Below, one piece after another: positions 1 to 8,069 of a stretch of 64,000 bases of DNA. This DNA is from a virus. The stretch is taken from the IMG/VR virus record IMGVR_UViG_3300008267_000265, positions 1 through 64,000 of that record. The stretch is one strand, 5' to 3'. The notes beneath the pieces were generated by a model, which did not search any database, was not told the origin of the DNA, and saw only the letters and a list, made by a program, of their open reading frames with translations. A program made the position numbers and the translations under genes. Every line of letters starts with the position of its first letter. The first letter of the stretch is position 1.

Positions 1-41
1 GCTCCAATAACATTCGACAACATTACATCACTCTTACCCAT
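1..41 (-). CDS. 5' end of a gene that continues beyond the window
   Basis: An ATG at 41 opens a frame reading MGKSDVMLSNVIGA up to the window edge without a stop. It overlaps the last codons of the upstream LysM-like gene by 8 bases, which is common in this gene cluster. Position suggests another baseplate gene, but too little is visible to assign a family. Confidence 0.35.
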   Translation of the reverse strand, partial: MGKSDVMLSNVIG

Positions 42-339
42 TATTCTCTAATTTATATCTACTTAAAACTGTTTGTATATTTGTTGGTATTCTTAGCTGC
101 ACTCCGATAGGTGGGTATAACGAATCGCCTGGTAGTGCATTTGCGGATGCAATGATCCACCATAAGTTCACATCTTGATAAAAATCATATGCCATTAAAT
201 CAAGTCTATCTCCAATAGTTGTGATCACATAGTAATCTGTATCAGTTGGTTCGATTGTTGGATACACGTTAGCTTGATAGTACAAGCTACCTGTCATTCC
301 TTCTCTTGTTGTTGGTATGTTTTCATATCTAGATGCCAT
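34..339 (-). CDS. gp53: LysM-like baseplate wedge protein (T4 gp53-like)
   Basis: A 101-residue protein. Residues about 35-90 read like a LysM fold: a threonine-rich start (VITTIGDRLDLMAYDFY), then the W-W-I-I-A-x-A-N segment and a closing L-R-I-P. T4 gp53 is a small baseplate wedge protein with a LysM-like domain, and many contractile tails carry such a protein next to hub genes to bind peptidoglycan or join baseplate parts. It lies just downstream of a large baseplate or tube-cap-like gene, which fits. A tail-associated LysM protein of another class is the main alternative. Confidence 0.65.
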   Translation of the reverse strand: MASRYENIPTTREGMTGSLYYQANVYPTIEPTDTDYYVITTIGDRLDLMAYDFYQDVNLWWIIASANALPGDSLYPPIGVQLRIPTNIQTVLSRYKLENNG

Positions 340-361
340 CTCTTGTTTGTTTTATTTTATT

Positions 362-1795
362 TTAAAAACCACCCGCTTTACCAAAAGTAGCGGCTGCACC
401 AGTGCTAGATTGAGCTCGAACTATCGGTGCAGCTGGTACTGTGGAAGCTCTTCTCGATCTCGGTGTTTTTTTCGTAGATGTCGTCTTTTTAGCTGCTTTC
501 GCTTGGTTCGTTGTAGTAACCGGTGCCTGTGCTGTATTAGTTGGTGTAGTGGCAGCTGTACTAGCTGTTGTACTCGCAACTTGTGCAGCTTGTGCAGCTT
601 GTGCGGCTTGTGCAGCAGTAGCTGCAGCGTTTGCTCTCTCTCCTAGTATGTTGGTCGGATCGTTAATTACTCCGTCACCAAAAGTTGAATCAGGAGTCAC
701 GTTGCCAATATATCTACTGTATAGATTCGCAGACGTTATCTTACTTGGTAAAATATCCATAATTGGAAAGAAGGTACACGCAACTGTCACATAGTGTGGT
801 AGTTGAGCTACCTCGTTCTTTTCGTCACCAAATGAATTTAGCATTATTTCCCACGGAGTATTGCTATTCTCTACTGTTATATTAACACTTTCTAGAAAGC
901 CTGGCATCCTGTAAATATAATCACCTATTGTCAATCTAACAACATTACCTCTCATTATATTTGTCCCTGGAGAATAGTCTGGGTATATTTGTGATACTAG
1001 TTGGTTTAGTTTGTTATACAGTGGTTTTAATTCCTGTCTGCTTTGTGCAGCAATCTTAAAAGTAAAAGATAAGGATCTGTTAAATCCTTGATATGTTCTG
1101 AATGTTTCACCACGACCTAAATACTTAAATGTGCTATACTCGGCTGTGTTATTATCAGTTATTGTGCCGTCTAAGAAAGCTCTAAAAATTAAAGCCACTG
1201 CATTATCTTGATAGTTATTATCTAAACATTCGAATGCAAATTTTATAATGTCGTTAGTTGTAGTACCTGGGCCTGTGCTATTTGGTACATCCCACGGAGT
1301 GTTTATGCTAGCGTCGTAGTAGAACGGATTGAGCATATTAAGCTGGTCTTGTCCATCTTCACTCGCGTTAGTGTATACGCTAGTACCTCCTGCAGCTAGT
1401 CCGCCTGGATTTCCTATTTTTAACCTGCCTTCCAATGACTCGTCTTGGTAGTCCCAACTAGGGTGTGATCCATCCAGCTCCTCTCTATAATCTCGTGGGG
1501 TTGGATATGCATTATAAAGACCTCTCTGCTGTGCTTGGTTAGCTAACTGCTGGTATGTAAACCCAATGGCTGAGTACGCAATCTCTTCAACCGGATCTTG
1601 AATCGGTTGTGTATCTACGGCTCTCTTTATTGCTGTGTATCCAATACCATAAACAGATCCAGGACCGCCTAAGTAGTTGTATATTTGATTCTGTAAAAGC
1701 GATATTCCCATTTTATCAATCAAACCAGGATCAATGCCTTGCCCCGTTGATGTGTTTGAGTTGTTTATAAAATTCGTACTACCGACTAGTTTCAA
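362..1795 (-). CDS. baseplate/tail-tube cap-like structural protein
   Basis: A 477-residue protein. Residues about 240-365 contain a stretch (VRLTIGDYIYRMPGFLES, then N-T-P-W-E-I) of the kind seen in tube-initiation and cap proteins of contractile tails (T4 gp48/gp54 type). The last 90 residues are a low-complexity Ala/Thr tail with QAAQAAQAAQ repeats, ending in a basic segment. It overlaps the upstream gene by 17 bases and sits between the tape-measure cluster and the LysM-like gene, as expected for a baseplate component. The specific gp48/gp54 assignment is an inference; the structural role is firmer. Confidence 0.5.
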   Translation of the reverse strand: MKLVGSTNFINNSNTSTGQGIDPGLIDKMGISLLQNQIYNYLGGPGSVYGIGYTAIKRAVDTQPIQDPVEEIAYSAIGFTYQQLANQAQQRGLYNAYPTPRDYREELDGSHPSWDYQDESLEGRLKIGNPGGLAAGGTSVYTNASEDGQDQLNMLNPFYYDASINTPWDVPNSTGPGTTTNDIIKFAFECLDNNYQDNAVALIFRAFLDGTITDNNTAEYSTFKYLGRGETFRTYQGFNRSLSFTFKIAAQSRQELKPLYNKLNQLVSQIYPDYSPGTNIMRGNVVRLTIGDYIYRMPGFLESVNITVENSNTPWEIMLNSFGDEKNEVAQLPHYVTVACTFFPIMDILPSKITSANLYSRYIGNVTPDSTFGDGVINDPTNILGERANAAATAAQAAQAAQAAQVASTTASTAATTPTNTAQAPVTTTNQAKAAKKTTSTKKTPRSRRASTVPAAPIVRAQSSTGAAATFGKAGGF

Positions 1796-2285
1796 AGCTC
1801 TTAATCCCTTGTCTATTGAAATGTGCTCCAGTACCGCTAACTCTTACTTGAGCTAATGTGTTTAATTCACTATATGTTTGTGTAACTGGCAGCACTACAT
1901 TGCCTAATGATAAGCCAGCAAACTCTAATGCTTGTGGTACTTGTGTTCTTGGATTAGTTAATCCTAAACCCTTCTGCTTCTCTATAAAGGTTGTACCGCG
2001 TGGTTTATCTTTAAAAAAAGCTTCTATTCTTCTTACATCTATTGCAGCTGATATTGTTGCATCGCCACCCTCCACCAATTGTGTTATAGAACCACCCCTA
2101 ATTGGAAAATCTAAACTTGTTCTATTAGCACTGTAGTATGTTGCAAATGGATCGGCTACATTACCGTTGTCTATTGGTGCTTGTATAAAAGGCTGCCCGC
2201 TATATCCACCACCCGGTCTATCACCTGTATCAGGCTGACCGTATTTAAGGCTTGTTAGATTGGTTCTAAAGTTAATTAATGGCAT
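1779..2285 (-). CDS. baseplate-region structural protein, unknown
   Basis: A 168-residue protein with no recognised domain. Visible segments are a Gly/Pro-rich start, a central A-A-I-D-V-R-R-I-E-A-F-F-K-D-K-P-R-G motif, and K-G-L-G-L-T-N-P-R followed by L-A-Q-V-R-V-S-G-T-G-A-H-F-N-R. The pattern (helix with FIEKQKGLGLTNP, then Gly-His-Asn-Arg) looks like a structural connector rather than an enzyme. It begins one base after the upstream stop and overlaps the downstream cap-like gene by 17 bases, implying translational coupling within the baseplate operon. Confidence 0.55.
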   Translation of the reverse strand: MPLINFRTNLTSLKYGQPDTGDRPGGGYSGQPFIQAPIDNGNVADPFATYYSANRTSLDFPIRGGSITQLVEGGDATISAAIDVRRIEAFFKDKPRGTTFIEKQKGLGLTNPRTQVPQALEFAGLSLGNVVLPVTQTYSELNTLAQVRVSGTGAHFNRQGIKSFETSR

Positions 2286-2286
2286 C

Positions 2287-2757
2287 TTATATTCGGTTAG
2301 CTGCTTTTAAATAATTCAAATACGTTGGCTGTGGTAATGAGTTAAAGGTTATGTCAATTGGATCTAAGATGGGTGGTATTATCTCTGATCTATCTGGGAC
2401 TGAGTAACCTCTTATCACAGCAGCTACGTTTTGAGGTACTCCCTCGAACTTACCTGTTGGATTTGTTTTACCACGCTTACTTAATTTTGAGTTAGGTATT
2501 TGTCCTAGTAATGTATCAGTAGCACCTGGCGTTTGATCATGTACTCCTGATGTGATTACTCTACCGTCGTTACTTAAATTTGTATCAGCTGCTTGTTGTG
2601 CTGCTGATTGCTGAGTTATTGGTGGTGTGGACGGTACTGGGTTGCTGTTGCCGAAGATAGGACTTGGATTCACATTCGTGTCCATTGGATCCGGTAGTAT
2701 GAACGCATTAACTAGTCCTAGGTTGGTATCTGTACTTTGATCTGTTATTCTTGGCAT
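2287..2757 (-). CDS. baseplate-region protein, unknown
   Basis: A 156-residue protein rich in Pro, Asn, Thr and Gln, with little predicted helix until the final 25 residues (DITFNSLPQPTYLNYLKAANRI). It has no recognisable domain. It lies 12 bases after the tape-measure gene and one base before the next gene. Composition and location suggest a small tail or baseplate structural protein. Confidence 0.5.
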   Translation of the reverse strand: MPRITDQSTDTNLGLVNAFILPDPMDTNVNPSPIFGNSNPVPSTPPITQQSAAQQAADTNLSNDGRVITSGVHDQTPGATDTLLGQIPNSKLSKRGKTNPTGKFEGVPQNVAAVIRGYSVPDRSEIIPPILDPIDITFNSLPQPTYLNYLKAANRI

Positions 2758-2769
2758 AGTTATCCTATT

Positions 2770-5109
2770 TTAGGTGTGATAAATTGTTGATGCATTTCTA
2801 TTGTAAGCTACTGCTACTTCACGACCATCTATCTGTACTGATTGCTTTTGATTAATCATTGCTGCTAATAACTCGTTAGTTTTCTTTTGTGCATCCAGCT
2901 GATCTTTTATTACTGATATTGAATTAGCTCCTAGGTAAACTTCACCCTTATCGACTTTTGCCATACCCGTCTCCGTTACAATGCCGCCATCTGCTAGTCC
3001 AATACCACCGCTTACTGCTCTTATTCCACCTGTAAACATTCCGGTGCCGCTTGATACAGTTTCTGATAAGCCTTTGAACATATCACCATACTTATTACTA
3101 AAGATGCCAGCAAAATCACCTATCATCGCAAGCGTTCCTGATATTATTTGACCTACTGTATCAATAGCTTGTGCAAGTCCACTTAGAACGGATTTAATGA
3201 AGCCGTTTACTCTTTCAGGCTTTGTTAAAAAATCAAAGATCTGAGATTTTTCTATAAAATCAATAAACGTTTGTTTAATTTTTTCCATAACAGCTGCTAA
3301 TTTTTCAGCTATTGAAATTTGCGTGTAACTTGCATACATCTCTTCTCCCAACATTTCTTTTAACTGTTGCTTACCCTTTACTGTTTTATTAAGTATGTTA
3401 AAGTTAGCTAGTGCATCTTTTTGATTAGTTGCACTCAGCTTATTATACATTTCTTGTTTTGTCAACACATCTGCTAAGCTATCAGCTGTCATATTCACTG
3501 CAGCTGCTATTGCCTCTTGTTTGAATCTGTCCATTTCGAGAAACTCACTAGCAGTCCCAACATTCTTAGCAATCTCAGCAGACAATTCCGCATATCTATT
3601 ATTCATAGCGGCGTCCCTTGCTTTTGTTAGATTCATCTCTTTTCCACTAATTACCTGTGCTTCAAATTCCTTTGATATACTGCTTTCAAAATCTAAAAAG
3701 CCGCCTGCTGTATCACGTAGCTCTTTCAAATCAAATCCGAGTACCTTAACCTTCATCATTGTACTTGCTATCTTGCCTGGAAATTTAGCAAACTCCAATC
3801 CTAGTACTCCTGATAGTTTAGCAAGGTCTCCCATTACATTACGGAAGTTAAATGATATGCCTGTCATTTTCTTAACATATCCAACTTGTCCCATTAGCTC
3901 CTTAGTAAGACCTTCTGCGTTCTTACCTGTAATTATACTTAATTGAGCTATCTTTTCTCTTGATTGTAATTCAAATCCTGCAATGTCTTTTAATTTAACA
4001 TCGTTTTCTAGAATGCTTCTAGACATTATATTATTAACACCTAAAGCTTCGGAGAGCTCCACTTGCTGCTCAAGCAATCTTGTCTGATTAACGACTATGT
4101 TATTAGATGATAAGGATATTTGTTGAAACTCAGCTCTTATCCCTTGTGCTGCTTTGAGTGAAATTCCTTGATTTCTTGCGAAATTTACCTGTGCTTGGTT
4201 GATACCCAAAATAGCTTGTAATAGTGTATTAAATCCTTTTACCGCCATGCTGATATATCCACCCACTACTGGTATGAGATCTGTAAAGCCTGTGATGAGA
4301 TTAGTAACACCGTCCATCATGCTTGTGACACCTTTTCCAGATGCCTTACCACCACCAATGCCGTAGCCACCGCTATCAATTAAGGCGGCAGCTTCGCTCA
4401 GTGGTGCAGTTAACCCATCCATCACTGCTTTTTTTACTGCCTGAAATGGTGCTGCTAATGCTTTTACTTTTGCTATTAAAAGTCCTGCTATTGCTCCGTA
4501 CGGACCTGCTGCTGCAAGTGCTGCTTCTGATCCACCCCCTCCCTCGCTTGCCAGCTCGCCTGTATTAGCTCCACCCCCTGCTTTTGCACGTGCTAGATCA
4601 ATACTTTTTTGCTTAGCTTCTTTAGACCTAAATAGATCGGCTATCTTACCACCTAACCCTCGTTTTTTATTAATATCTTCTACTAAGTTCTTTTCTGCTT
4701 CAAGAGCTGCTTTTTGTTTAGCTGCTGCTGCTTCTTGCATTCGTAAATAACCACCATGAGTTTTCATTAAATACTCTAAGTTAGCTTTCTCCGCTGCCAT
4801 TAACCTCTTTGTGTTCGCTATTTGCTGTTGATTACCGTTTCTTCTGTAGTTAACTAAATCTTGCTCTAATCTCTTTATCGATAAGATGGAGGTCTGTGTG
4901 TCTCTAGAGTTTTTTGCTTCTTGTCCTTGCAGCTTGTTAAGCTCTCTCATAAGACTAGCCTGCTCTTTGGTAGCTCTATTTATCTGCTTTTTGACCTTTA
5001 AAATATTGGACCAAGAAAGTTGCTCCTTCTCTATGCGTCCAACATCTGATGGATCTACGTTGGGATTAGACGGTCTTCCCGCTGGTCCTGGATTTTGAGA
5101 TGTTGCCAT
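2770..5109 (-). CDS. tail tape measure protein
   Basis: A 779-residue protein. The first 180 residues are a charged coiled coil. Residues about 200-300 are Ala/Gly-rich and hydrophobic (GLLIAKVKALAAPF, GFTDLIPVVGGYISMAV), as in membrane-interacting tape-measure segments. A long helical middle follows. The end has a G-G-I-V-T-E-T-G segment and a final VQIDGREVAVAYNR motif typical of tape-measure C-termini. It directly follows the chaperone frames and precedes baseplate genes, the canonical position. In the family this protein sets tail length and is ejected with DNA. A promoter-like motif lies 22 bases upstream of its start. Confidence 0.8.
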   Translation of the reverse strand: MATSQNPGPAGRPSNPNVDPSDVGRIEKEQLSWSNILKVKKQINRATKEQASLMRELNKLQGQEAKNSRDTQTSILSIKRLEQDLVNYRRNGNQQQIANTKRLMAAEKANLEYLMKTHGGYLRMQEAAAAKQKAALEAEKNLVEDINKKRGLGGKIADLFRSKEAKQKSIDLARAKAGGGANTGELASEGGGGSEAALAAAGPYGAIAGLLIAKVKALAAPFQAVKKAVMDGLTAPLSEAAALIDSGGYGIGGGKASGKGVTSMMDGVTNLITGFTDLIPVVGGYISMAVKGFNTLLQAILGINQAQVNFARNQGISLKAAQGIRAEFQQISLSSNNIVVNQTRLLEQQVELSEALGVNNIMSRSILENDVKLKDIAGFELQSREKIAQLSIITGKNAEGLTKELMGQVGYVKKMTGISFNFRNVMGDLAKLSGVLGLEFAKFPGKIASTMMKVKVLGFDLKELRDTAGGFLDFESSISKEFEAQVISGKEMNLTKARDAAMNNRYAELSAEIAKNVGTASEFLEMDRFKQEAIAAAVNMTADSLADVLTKQEMYNKLSATNQKDALANFNILNKTVKGKQQLKEMLGEEMYASYTQISIAEKLAAVMEKIKQTFIDFIEKSQIFDFLTKPERVNGFIKSVLSGLAQAIDTVGQIISGTLAMIGDFAGIFSNKYGDMFKGLSETVSSGTGMFTGGIRAVSGGIGLADGGIVTETGMAKVDKGEVYLGANSISVIKDQLDAQKKTNELLAAMINQKQSVQIDGREVAVAYNRNASTIYHT

Positions 5110-5130
5110 GTTAATCTAGTTCTTGTGTAA

Positions 5131-5138
5131 ATAAATAG
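5131..5138 (-). promoter_or_regulatory. late-promoter-like motif before the tape measure gene
   Basis: The minus strand reads AGCTATTTATTT here, 22 bases upstream of the ATG at 5109. It matches the recurrent intergenic motif CTATTTAT. Confidence 0.45.
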
Positions 5139-5387
5139 CTATTTTCTAGATTTTACTGTCGATGTGTAAGTCGGCTTAGCTACGACCTCTTCCTTACCCT
5201 TCATTGTAGGTGGTTTGCTAATTTTAGGTTTATCTGCAGTTATGATTTCTCTTTCTTCACGAGCTTCTTTAACCTTCTCTAAATGCTCGTTTATAAAGCG
5301 AAGATTAAGCCTCCTCTCGGAAACTGACATACTCATCACCTCCGACCAAGTGAAGCCACCTCCGCCGTGATAAACTAGCTCAAACAC
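5139..5387 (-). CDS. tail assembly chaperone, C-terminal extension frame
   Basis: Taken alone this is an 82-residue frame starting at a GTG. It has an E-L-V-Y-H-G-G-G-G-F-T-W-S-E-V segment followed by V-S-E-R-R-L-N-L-R-F-I and a charged C-terminus, a layout typical of the second half of frameshifted tail chaperones. The frame is open upstream of the GTG as far as a TAA at 5442-5444, so it overlaps the end of the preceding gene exactly across a run of nine T. It is therefore more likely made as a fusion to the 250-residue protein at 5413-6165 by frameshifting than from its own GTG. It sits just before the tape measure gene, the usual place for such pairs. Confidence 0.6.
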   Translation of the reverse strand: MFELVYHGGGGFTWSEVMSMSVSERRLNLRFINEHLEKVKEAREEREIITADKPKISKPPTMKGKEEVVAKPTYTSTVKSRK

Positions 5388-5412
5388 CTCTCTTTTGTAG
5401 ACCGCTCTATAC

Positions 5413-6165
5413 TCAGTTCCTGGGAAAAAAAAATTCAGCCGTTAAAGGTAGTGTATCCGTGACTTCTGTGCCGTTGGATAACTTGAAGTCTACCGTGAGA
5501 TCGATGTCTGGAGTAATACTCGTAATATAGGATCTAAGTGCATTAGAATCCCTAGCAAGCATTATCGTATCTACAAAGTCTCTTACTGACTTGGCGTTGT
5601 AGTCGCCGTTTATTGAAGTTATTTGGTGCTTTAAACGTGTTGTTAATTCACCGGTCTGTATGTTTGCTTTTTTAAGACCTTTTAGTTCCTGGTCTATCTT
5701 TTTTTCATCTCCTACTGTAAGTAGTTTTACAGTTACCACATTCTTAGATGCTGGTAGCTCGAAAGTAAATTCATTCTTATTGTTGTATAGACTGTGGTCT
5801 ACTACTTTATCCTTAATCTGTTGTAAATCGATTGTGATCTGCTCTCTGTTTTCTGTTTCAGGATCTTGATACTCGAAAGTATAGGTTGATCCGTATCCTA
5901 AAATTCTTGCAGCAATCAATAGTGCATTTCTATCACCTAACAACAAGTCCTCATACTGGATTGGTGACTTGATTAATGCTTGAAGCATTTTCTCAATTGC
6001 TAAACCTTGTCTTAATAAATTTGCATTTGTTAGGATATCTTCCTCTCTTGCTGTCATATACTTCATTTCTACTGTACCCGATGAGAGTGGATTTTCTGTT
6101 TCGTAAACTTTTCCTTGTGATGGAAGTGTAACTGTTTCTGTTGGGAGAGCTATTTTTTCAGCCAT
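5413..6165 (-). CDS. tail/baseplate assembly chaperone (T4_baseplate family, gp26-like)
   Basis: A 250-residue protein. It shows the family pattern of an N-terminal L-P-S-Q-G-K-V-Y, then E-M-K-Y-M-T-A-R-E-E-D-I-L-T-N, L-L-L-G-D-R-N-A-L-L-I-A-A-R-I-L-G-Y-G, and later T-R-L-K-H-Q-I-T-S-I-N-G-D. These match what I know of the T4 gp26-related baseplate assembly proteins that occupy the tail-chaperone position upstream of the tape measure gene in T4-like phages. The likely role is assisting tail or baseplate initiation rather than being a major structural part. The last codons form the slippery run through which an extended product could be made. Confidence 0.65.
   Translation of the reverse strand: MAEKIALPTETVTLPSQGKVYETENPLSSGTVEMKYMTAREEDILTNANLLRQGLAIEKMLQALIKSPIQYEDLLLGDRNALLIAARILGYGSTYTFEYQDPETENREQITIDLQQIKDKVVDHSLYNNKNEFTFELPASKNVVTVKLLTVGDEKKIDQELKGLKKANIQTGELTTRLKHQITSINGDYNAKSVRDFVDTIMLARDSNALRSYITSITPDIDLTVDFKLSNGTEVTDTLPLTAEFFFPRN
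5416..5441 (-). promoter_or_regulatory. candidate +1 (or -2) ribosomal frameshift site
   Basis: In the frame of the upstream gene the minus strand reads GAA TTT TTT TTT CCC AGG AAC TGA. Skipping one base gives TTT CCA GGA ACT GAG and enters the frame of the 82-residue extension with no stop between. The recipient frame has a TAA at 5442-5444 and the donor frame stops at 5413-5415. Any shift must therefore occur inside this short window, which is dominated by the T9-CCC slippery stretch. A homopolymer sequencing error would look the same. Confidence 0.5.
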
Positions 6166-6183
6166 AATCTTTATTTGTTTATT

Positions 6184-6191
6184 ATAAATAT
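6184..6191 (-). promoter_or_regulatory. late-promoter-like motif before the chaperone gene
   Basis: The minus strand reads ATATTTATAATA, 18 bases upstream of the ATG at 6165 and immediately after the terminator of the preceding unit. The terminator-then-promoter order supports a fresh transcription start here. Confidence 0.45.
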
Positions 6192-6212
6192 ATACGAATT
6201 AGGTTTTACAAT

Positions 6213-6240
6213 AAAAAAACCCCTCTTTTTTTGAGAGGGG
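6213..6240 (-). terminator. rho-independent terminator after the glycine-rich adhesin gene
   Basis: On the minus strand, CCCCTC (complement of 6235-6240) pairs with GAGGGG (complement of 6220-6225) across an A-rich loop, followed by seven T. It lies about 25 bases after the stop of the gene at 6264. The stem is almost identical to the terminator at 7513-7531 on the other side of the same gene. Confidence 0.85.
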
Positions 6241-6263
6241 CTATTATAAGTTAGTTTATTTTA

Positions 6264-7460
6264 TTAAACTGCGTAGGTAATTATTACAACACCGTTTCCA
6301 CCACTTCCACCGGCTCCCCAGTTACTTGCTTGATCTGATAATGCTCCACCTCCACCTCCGCTTCCGGATACGCCATTTCCACCGTTACCACGTACACCAC
6401 CGCCACCGTTTCCGCCTATGCTAGATCCACCAGCTCCACCTGCACCCGGTCCAACATTTACATCACCACCACCACCGCCACCGGCTGCATATGCTTTTGA
6501 AGTACCGTCTTGTAAAAAATAAGACTTACCTGCACCGCCTGCACCGCCACTCCAAATAAGGAATGGAGCATTCCAAGTTGATGTAGCCGGATTACCTACT
6601 GCTGTAGCACCACCGCCACCAGCTCCTGATCTTCCTCCTTGCAATCCACCCGCTGATCCACTGTCTGCAAATATAGCAGATCCTGATGGGTTACCACCAC
6701 CTCCTGATGCACCGTCTCCACCTGCAGGTTGTCCGCCGTATCCACCACCTGATCCTGTGAAGCTAAGAACTGCGTCGACACCACCTTGAAAGCTGGTTAC
6801 TGTTGAGCCTGTTACAAATCTAAAACTATTTCCTACTGTACCACCTATACTCGCTGTTAAATTAAGGTTTCCACCAGGATGATTAGCAATTATATTAAAG
6901 CTCGATGATAACGAATTAATTTTAGCAGCTAGATTTGAGGTTGTTGCTGTTACTCCTGAAGCTGATACAACATAGTAATTTGGAAATACGTCTACTTGAG
7001 TAGTACTTCCTGTTATATAAAACCTACCAGCTACCGATCCCGTTAATTGGATGTATGTGCCATCTGCCCATGAAGTTATAGTTACTGAGGCTGTTGCGAA
7101 ATTTGATTGTTGAGCAAAGCTGGATGTACCACCGTTAGTTGATCCTATTGCTGGGTAGTTGCCGCCTTGACCTCCTGCACCAACTACTGCATTCCATATA
7201 GGGTAAGTGGTTGTCATTATGTAGGAACTTGTGTAGAATATACCACCAGCACCACCACCATTTCCACGGGTAGTAGCATTTGATTCGCCACCACCCCCTA
7301 AAGCTCCACCGCCTCCGCCTCCTACAACTAATACCTGAATGGCTTGTGTACCAGTTCCGGTAATTGTAAGATTTCCTGTGCTTGTAAATGTATGCGATTT
7401 ATAATTAACAGCTCCTGATGTGAAGGTTGTTTCAGTGCCGCCTGATAGTGTTAAGGCCAT
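6264..7460 (-). CDS. glycine-rich tail adhesin-like protein, solitary cassette
   Basis: A 398-residue protein. Residues about 45-75 and 235-390 are very rich in Gly (G-G-G-G-G-G-A-L-G-G-G-G) and end in G-N-G-V-V-I-I-T-Y. Polyglycine-rich domains ending in I-V-I-I-T are known in phage receptor-binding proteins (for example gp38-type adhesins with polyglycine helices). A non-glycine domain (about 105-230, Ser/Thr-rich beta) is inserted in the middle. It shares the C-terminal signature with the three adhesins at 10879-13543 but has a different N-terminus. It has its own promoter motif and is bracketed by two near-identical terminators between the tube and chaperone genes, an unusual place for an adhesin. 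Confidence 0.65.
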   Translation of the reverse strand: MALTLSGGTETTFTSGAVNYKSHTFTSTGNLTITGTGTQAIQVLVVGGGGGGALGGGGESNATTRGNGGGAGGIFYTSSYIMTTTYPIWNAVVGAGGQGGNYPAIGSTNGGTSSFAQQSNFATASVTITSWADGTYIQLTGSVAGRFYITGSTTQVDVFPNYYVVSASGVTATTSNLAAKINSLSSSFNIIANHPGGNLNLTASIGGTVGNSFRFVTGSTVTSFQGGVDAVLSFTGSGGGYGGQPAGGDGASGGGGNPSGSAIFADSGSAGGLQGGRSGAGGGGATAVGNPATSTWNAPFLIWSGGAGGAGKSYFLQDGTSKAYAAGGGGGGDVNVGPGAGGAGGSSIGGNGGGGVRGNGGNGVSGSGGGGGALSDQASNWGAGGSGGNGVVIITYAV

Positions 7461-7488
7461 GATTTTTGATTTAGTGGGTTATGTGTTA

Positions 7489-7496
7489 ATAAATAG
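7489..7496 (-). promoter_or_regulatory. late-promoter-like motif before the solitary adhesin
   Basis: The minus strand reads AACTATTTATTAA, 28 bases upstream of the ATG at 7460 and directly after the terminator at 7513-7531. Confidence 0.45.
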
Positions 7497-7506
7497 TTTT
7501 TAAAAT

Positions 7507-7531
7507 AGAAAACCCCTCTTTTTGAGAGGGG
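7507..7531 (-). terminator. rho-independent terminator after the tail tube gene
   Basis: The minus strand forms CCCCTC (complement of 7526-7531), a short A-rich loop, then GAGGGG (complement of 7513-7518), followed by TTTTCTATTTT. It lies about 20 bases after the tail tube stop codon. Strong termination after tube genes is common because the protein is needed in large amounts. Confidence 0.8.
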
Positions 7532-7553
7532 CTTAGTAATATTTGTAAATTGA

Positions 7554-8039
7554 TTAGTAGTTTAAAATACAATAATCCATTCCAATTCCAAGTTCGATTG
7601 TGATCGCATCTTGGTTAGACCAGTCATAAGATCCGAAGTTAGATGTCTTAATGAAGGCTCCTTTGATGATCCACTCACTAACCACATCACCCACCGGTCC
7701 TAAAATAGATAGGTTTAAATCCTTTTTATAGAAGTCTGAATAGCCATCACGTCCTGTTACAGATTCGTGAGATAGACGAATCCACTCCATTACAGCCTGC
7801 TGGCCAGAAGGAGAGATTGGATTATAGAGGTTAAGAGTCATATCTTGCCACTCGGCTTTTCCTTTTATCTTACGATACACGTTGATATGATCTAACTTAA
7901 CTTCGTTTAAGTTTATGTTTGGAGCTGTTGCACTTTTAATCATGAAGGATGGGATACCATCAACATACATGATAAAGCGGTTCTGAACGGTCGGTTCATA
8001 CGCCGTGAACATTATTTCGTTTGGATCTAATACTGGCAT
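7554..8039 (-). CDS. gp19: tail tube protein (T4 gp19-like)
   Basis: A 161-residue protein of normal length for T4-type tube subunits. The family pattern is visible: N-R-F-I-M-Y-V-D-G-I-P-S-F-M-I-K-S-A near residue 20, a W-Q-D-M-T-L-N-L-Y-N-P strand region, then G-P-V-G-D-V-V-S-E-W-I-I-K-G and a final I-T-I-E-L-G-I-G-M-D-Y. Tube subunits stack as hexameric rings inside the sheath. Sheath lies upstream, separated only by one small gene, and a promoter motif and a terminator define its own highly expressed unit. Confidence 0.85.
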   Translation of the reverse strand: MPVLDPNEIMFTAYEPTVQNRFIMYVDGIPSFMIKSATAPNINLNEVKLDHINVYRKIKGKAEWQDMTLNLYNPISPSGQQAVMEWIRLSHESVTGRDGYSDFYKKDLNLSILGPVGDVVSEWIIKGAFIKTSNFGSYDWSNQDAITIELGIGMDYCILNY

Positions 8040-8053
8040 GTTATTACTTTTAA

Positions 8054-8061
8054 ATAAATAG
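8054..8061 (-). promoter_or_regulatory. late-promoter-like motif before the tail tube gene
   Basis: The minus strand reads TACTATTTATTTAA, 14 bases upstream of the tube ATG at 8039. Confidence 0.45.
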
Positions 8062-8069
8062 TACTGTTA

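Noticed and set aside
441-794. Plus-strand open frame opposite the baseplate-region gene
   Set aside because: It is the antisense of an Ala/Thr repeat and has no sensible product; the minus frame has consistent protein character and neighbours.
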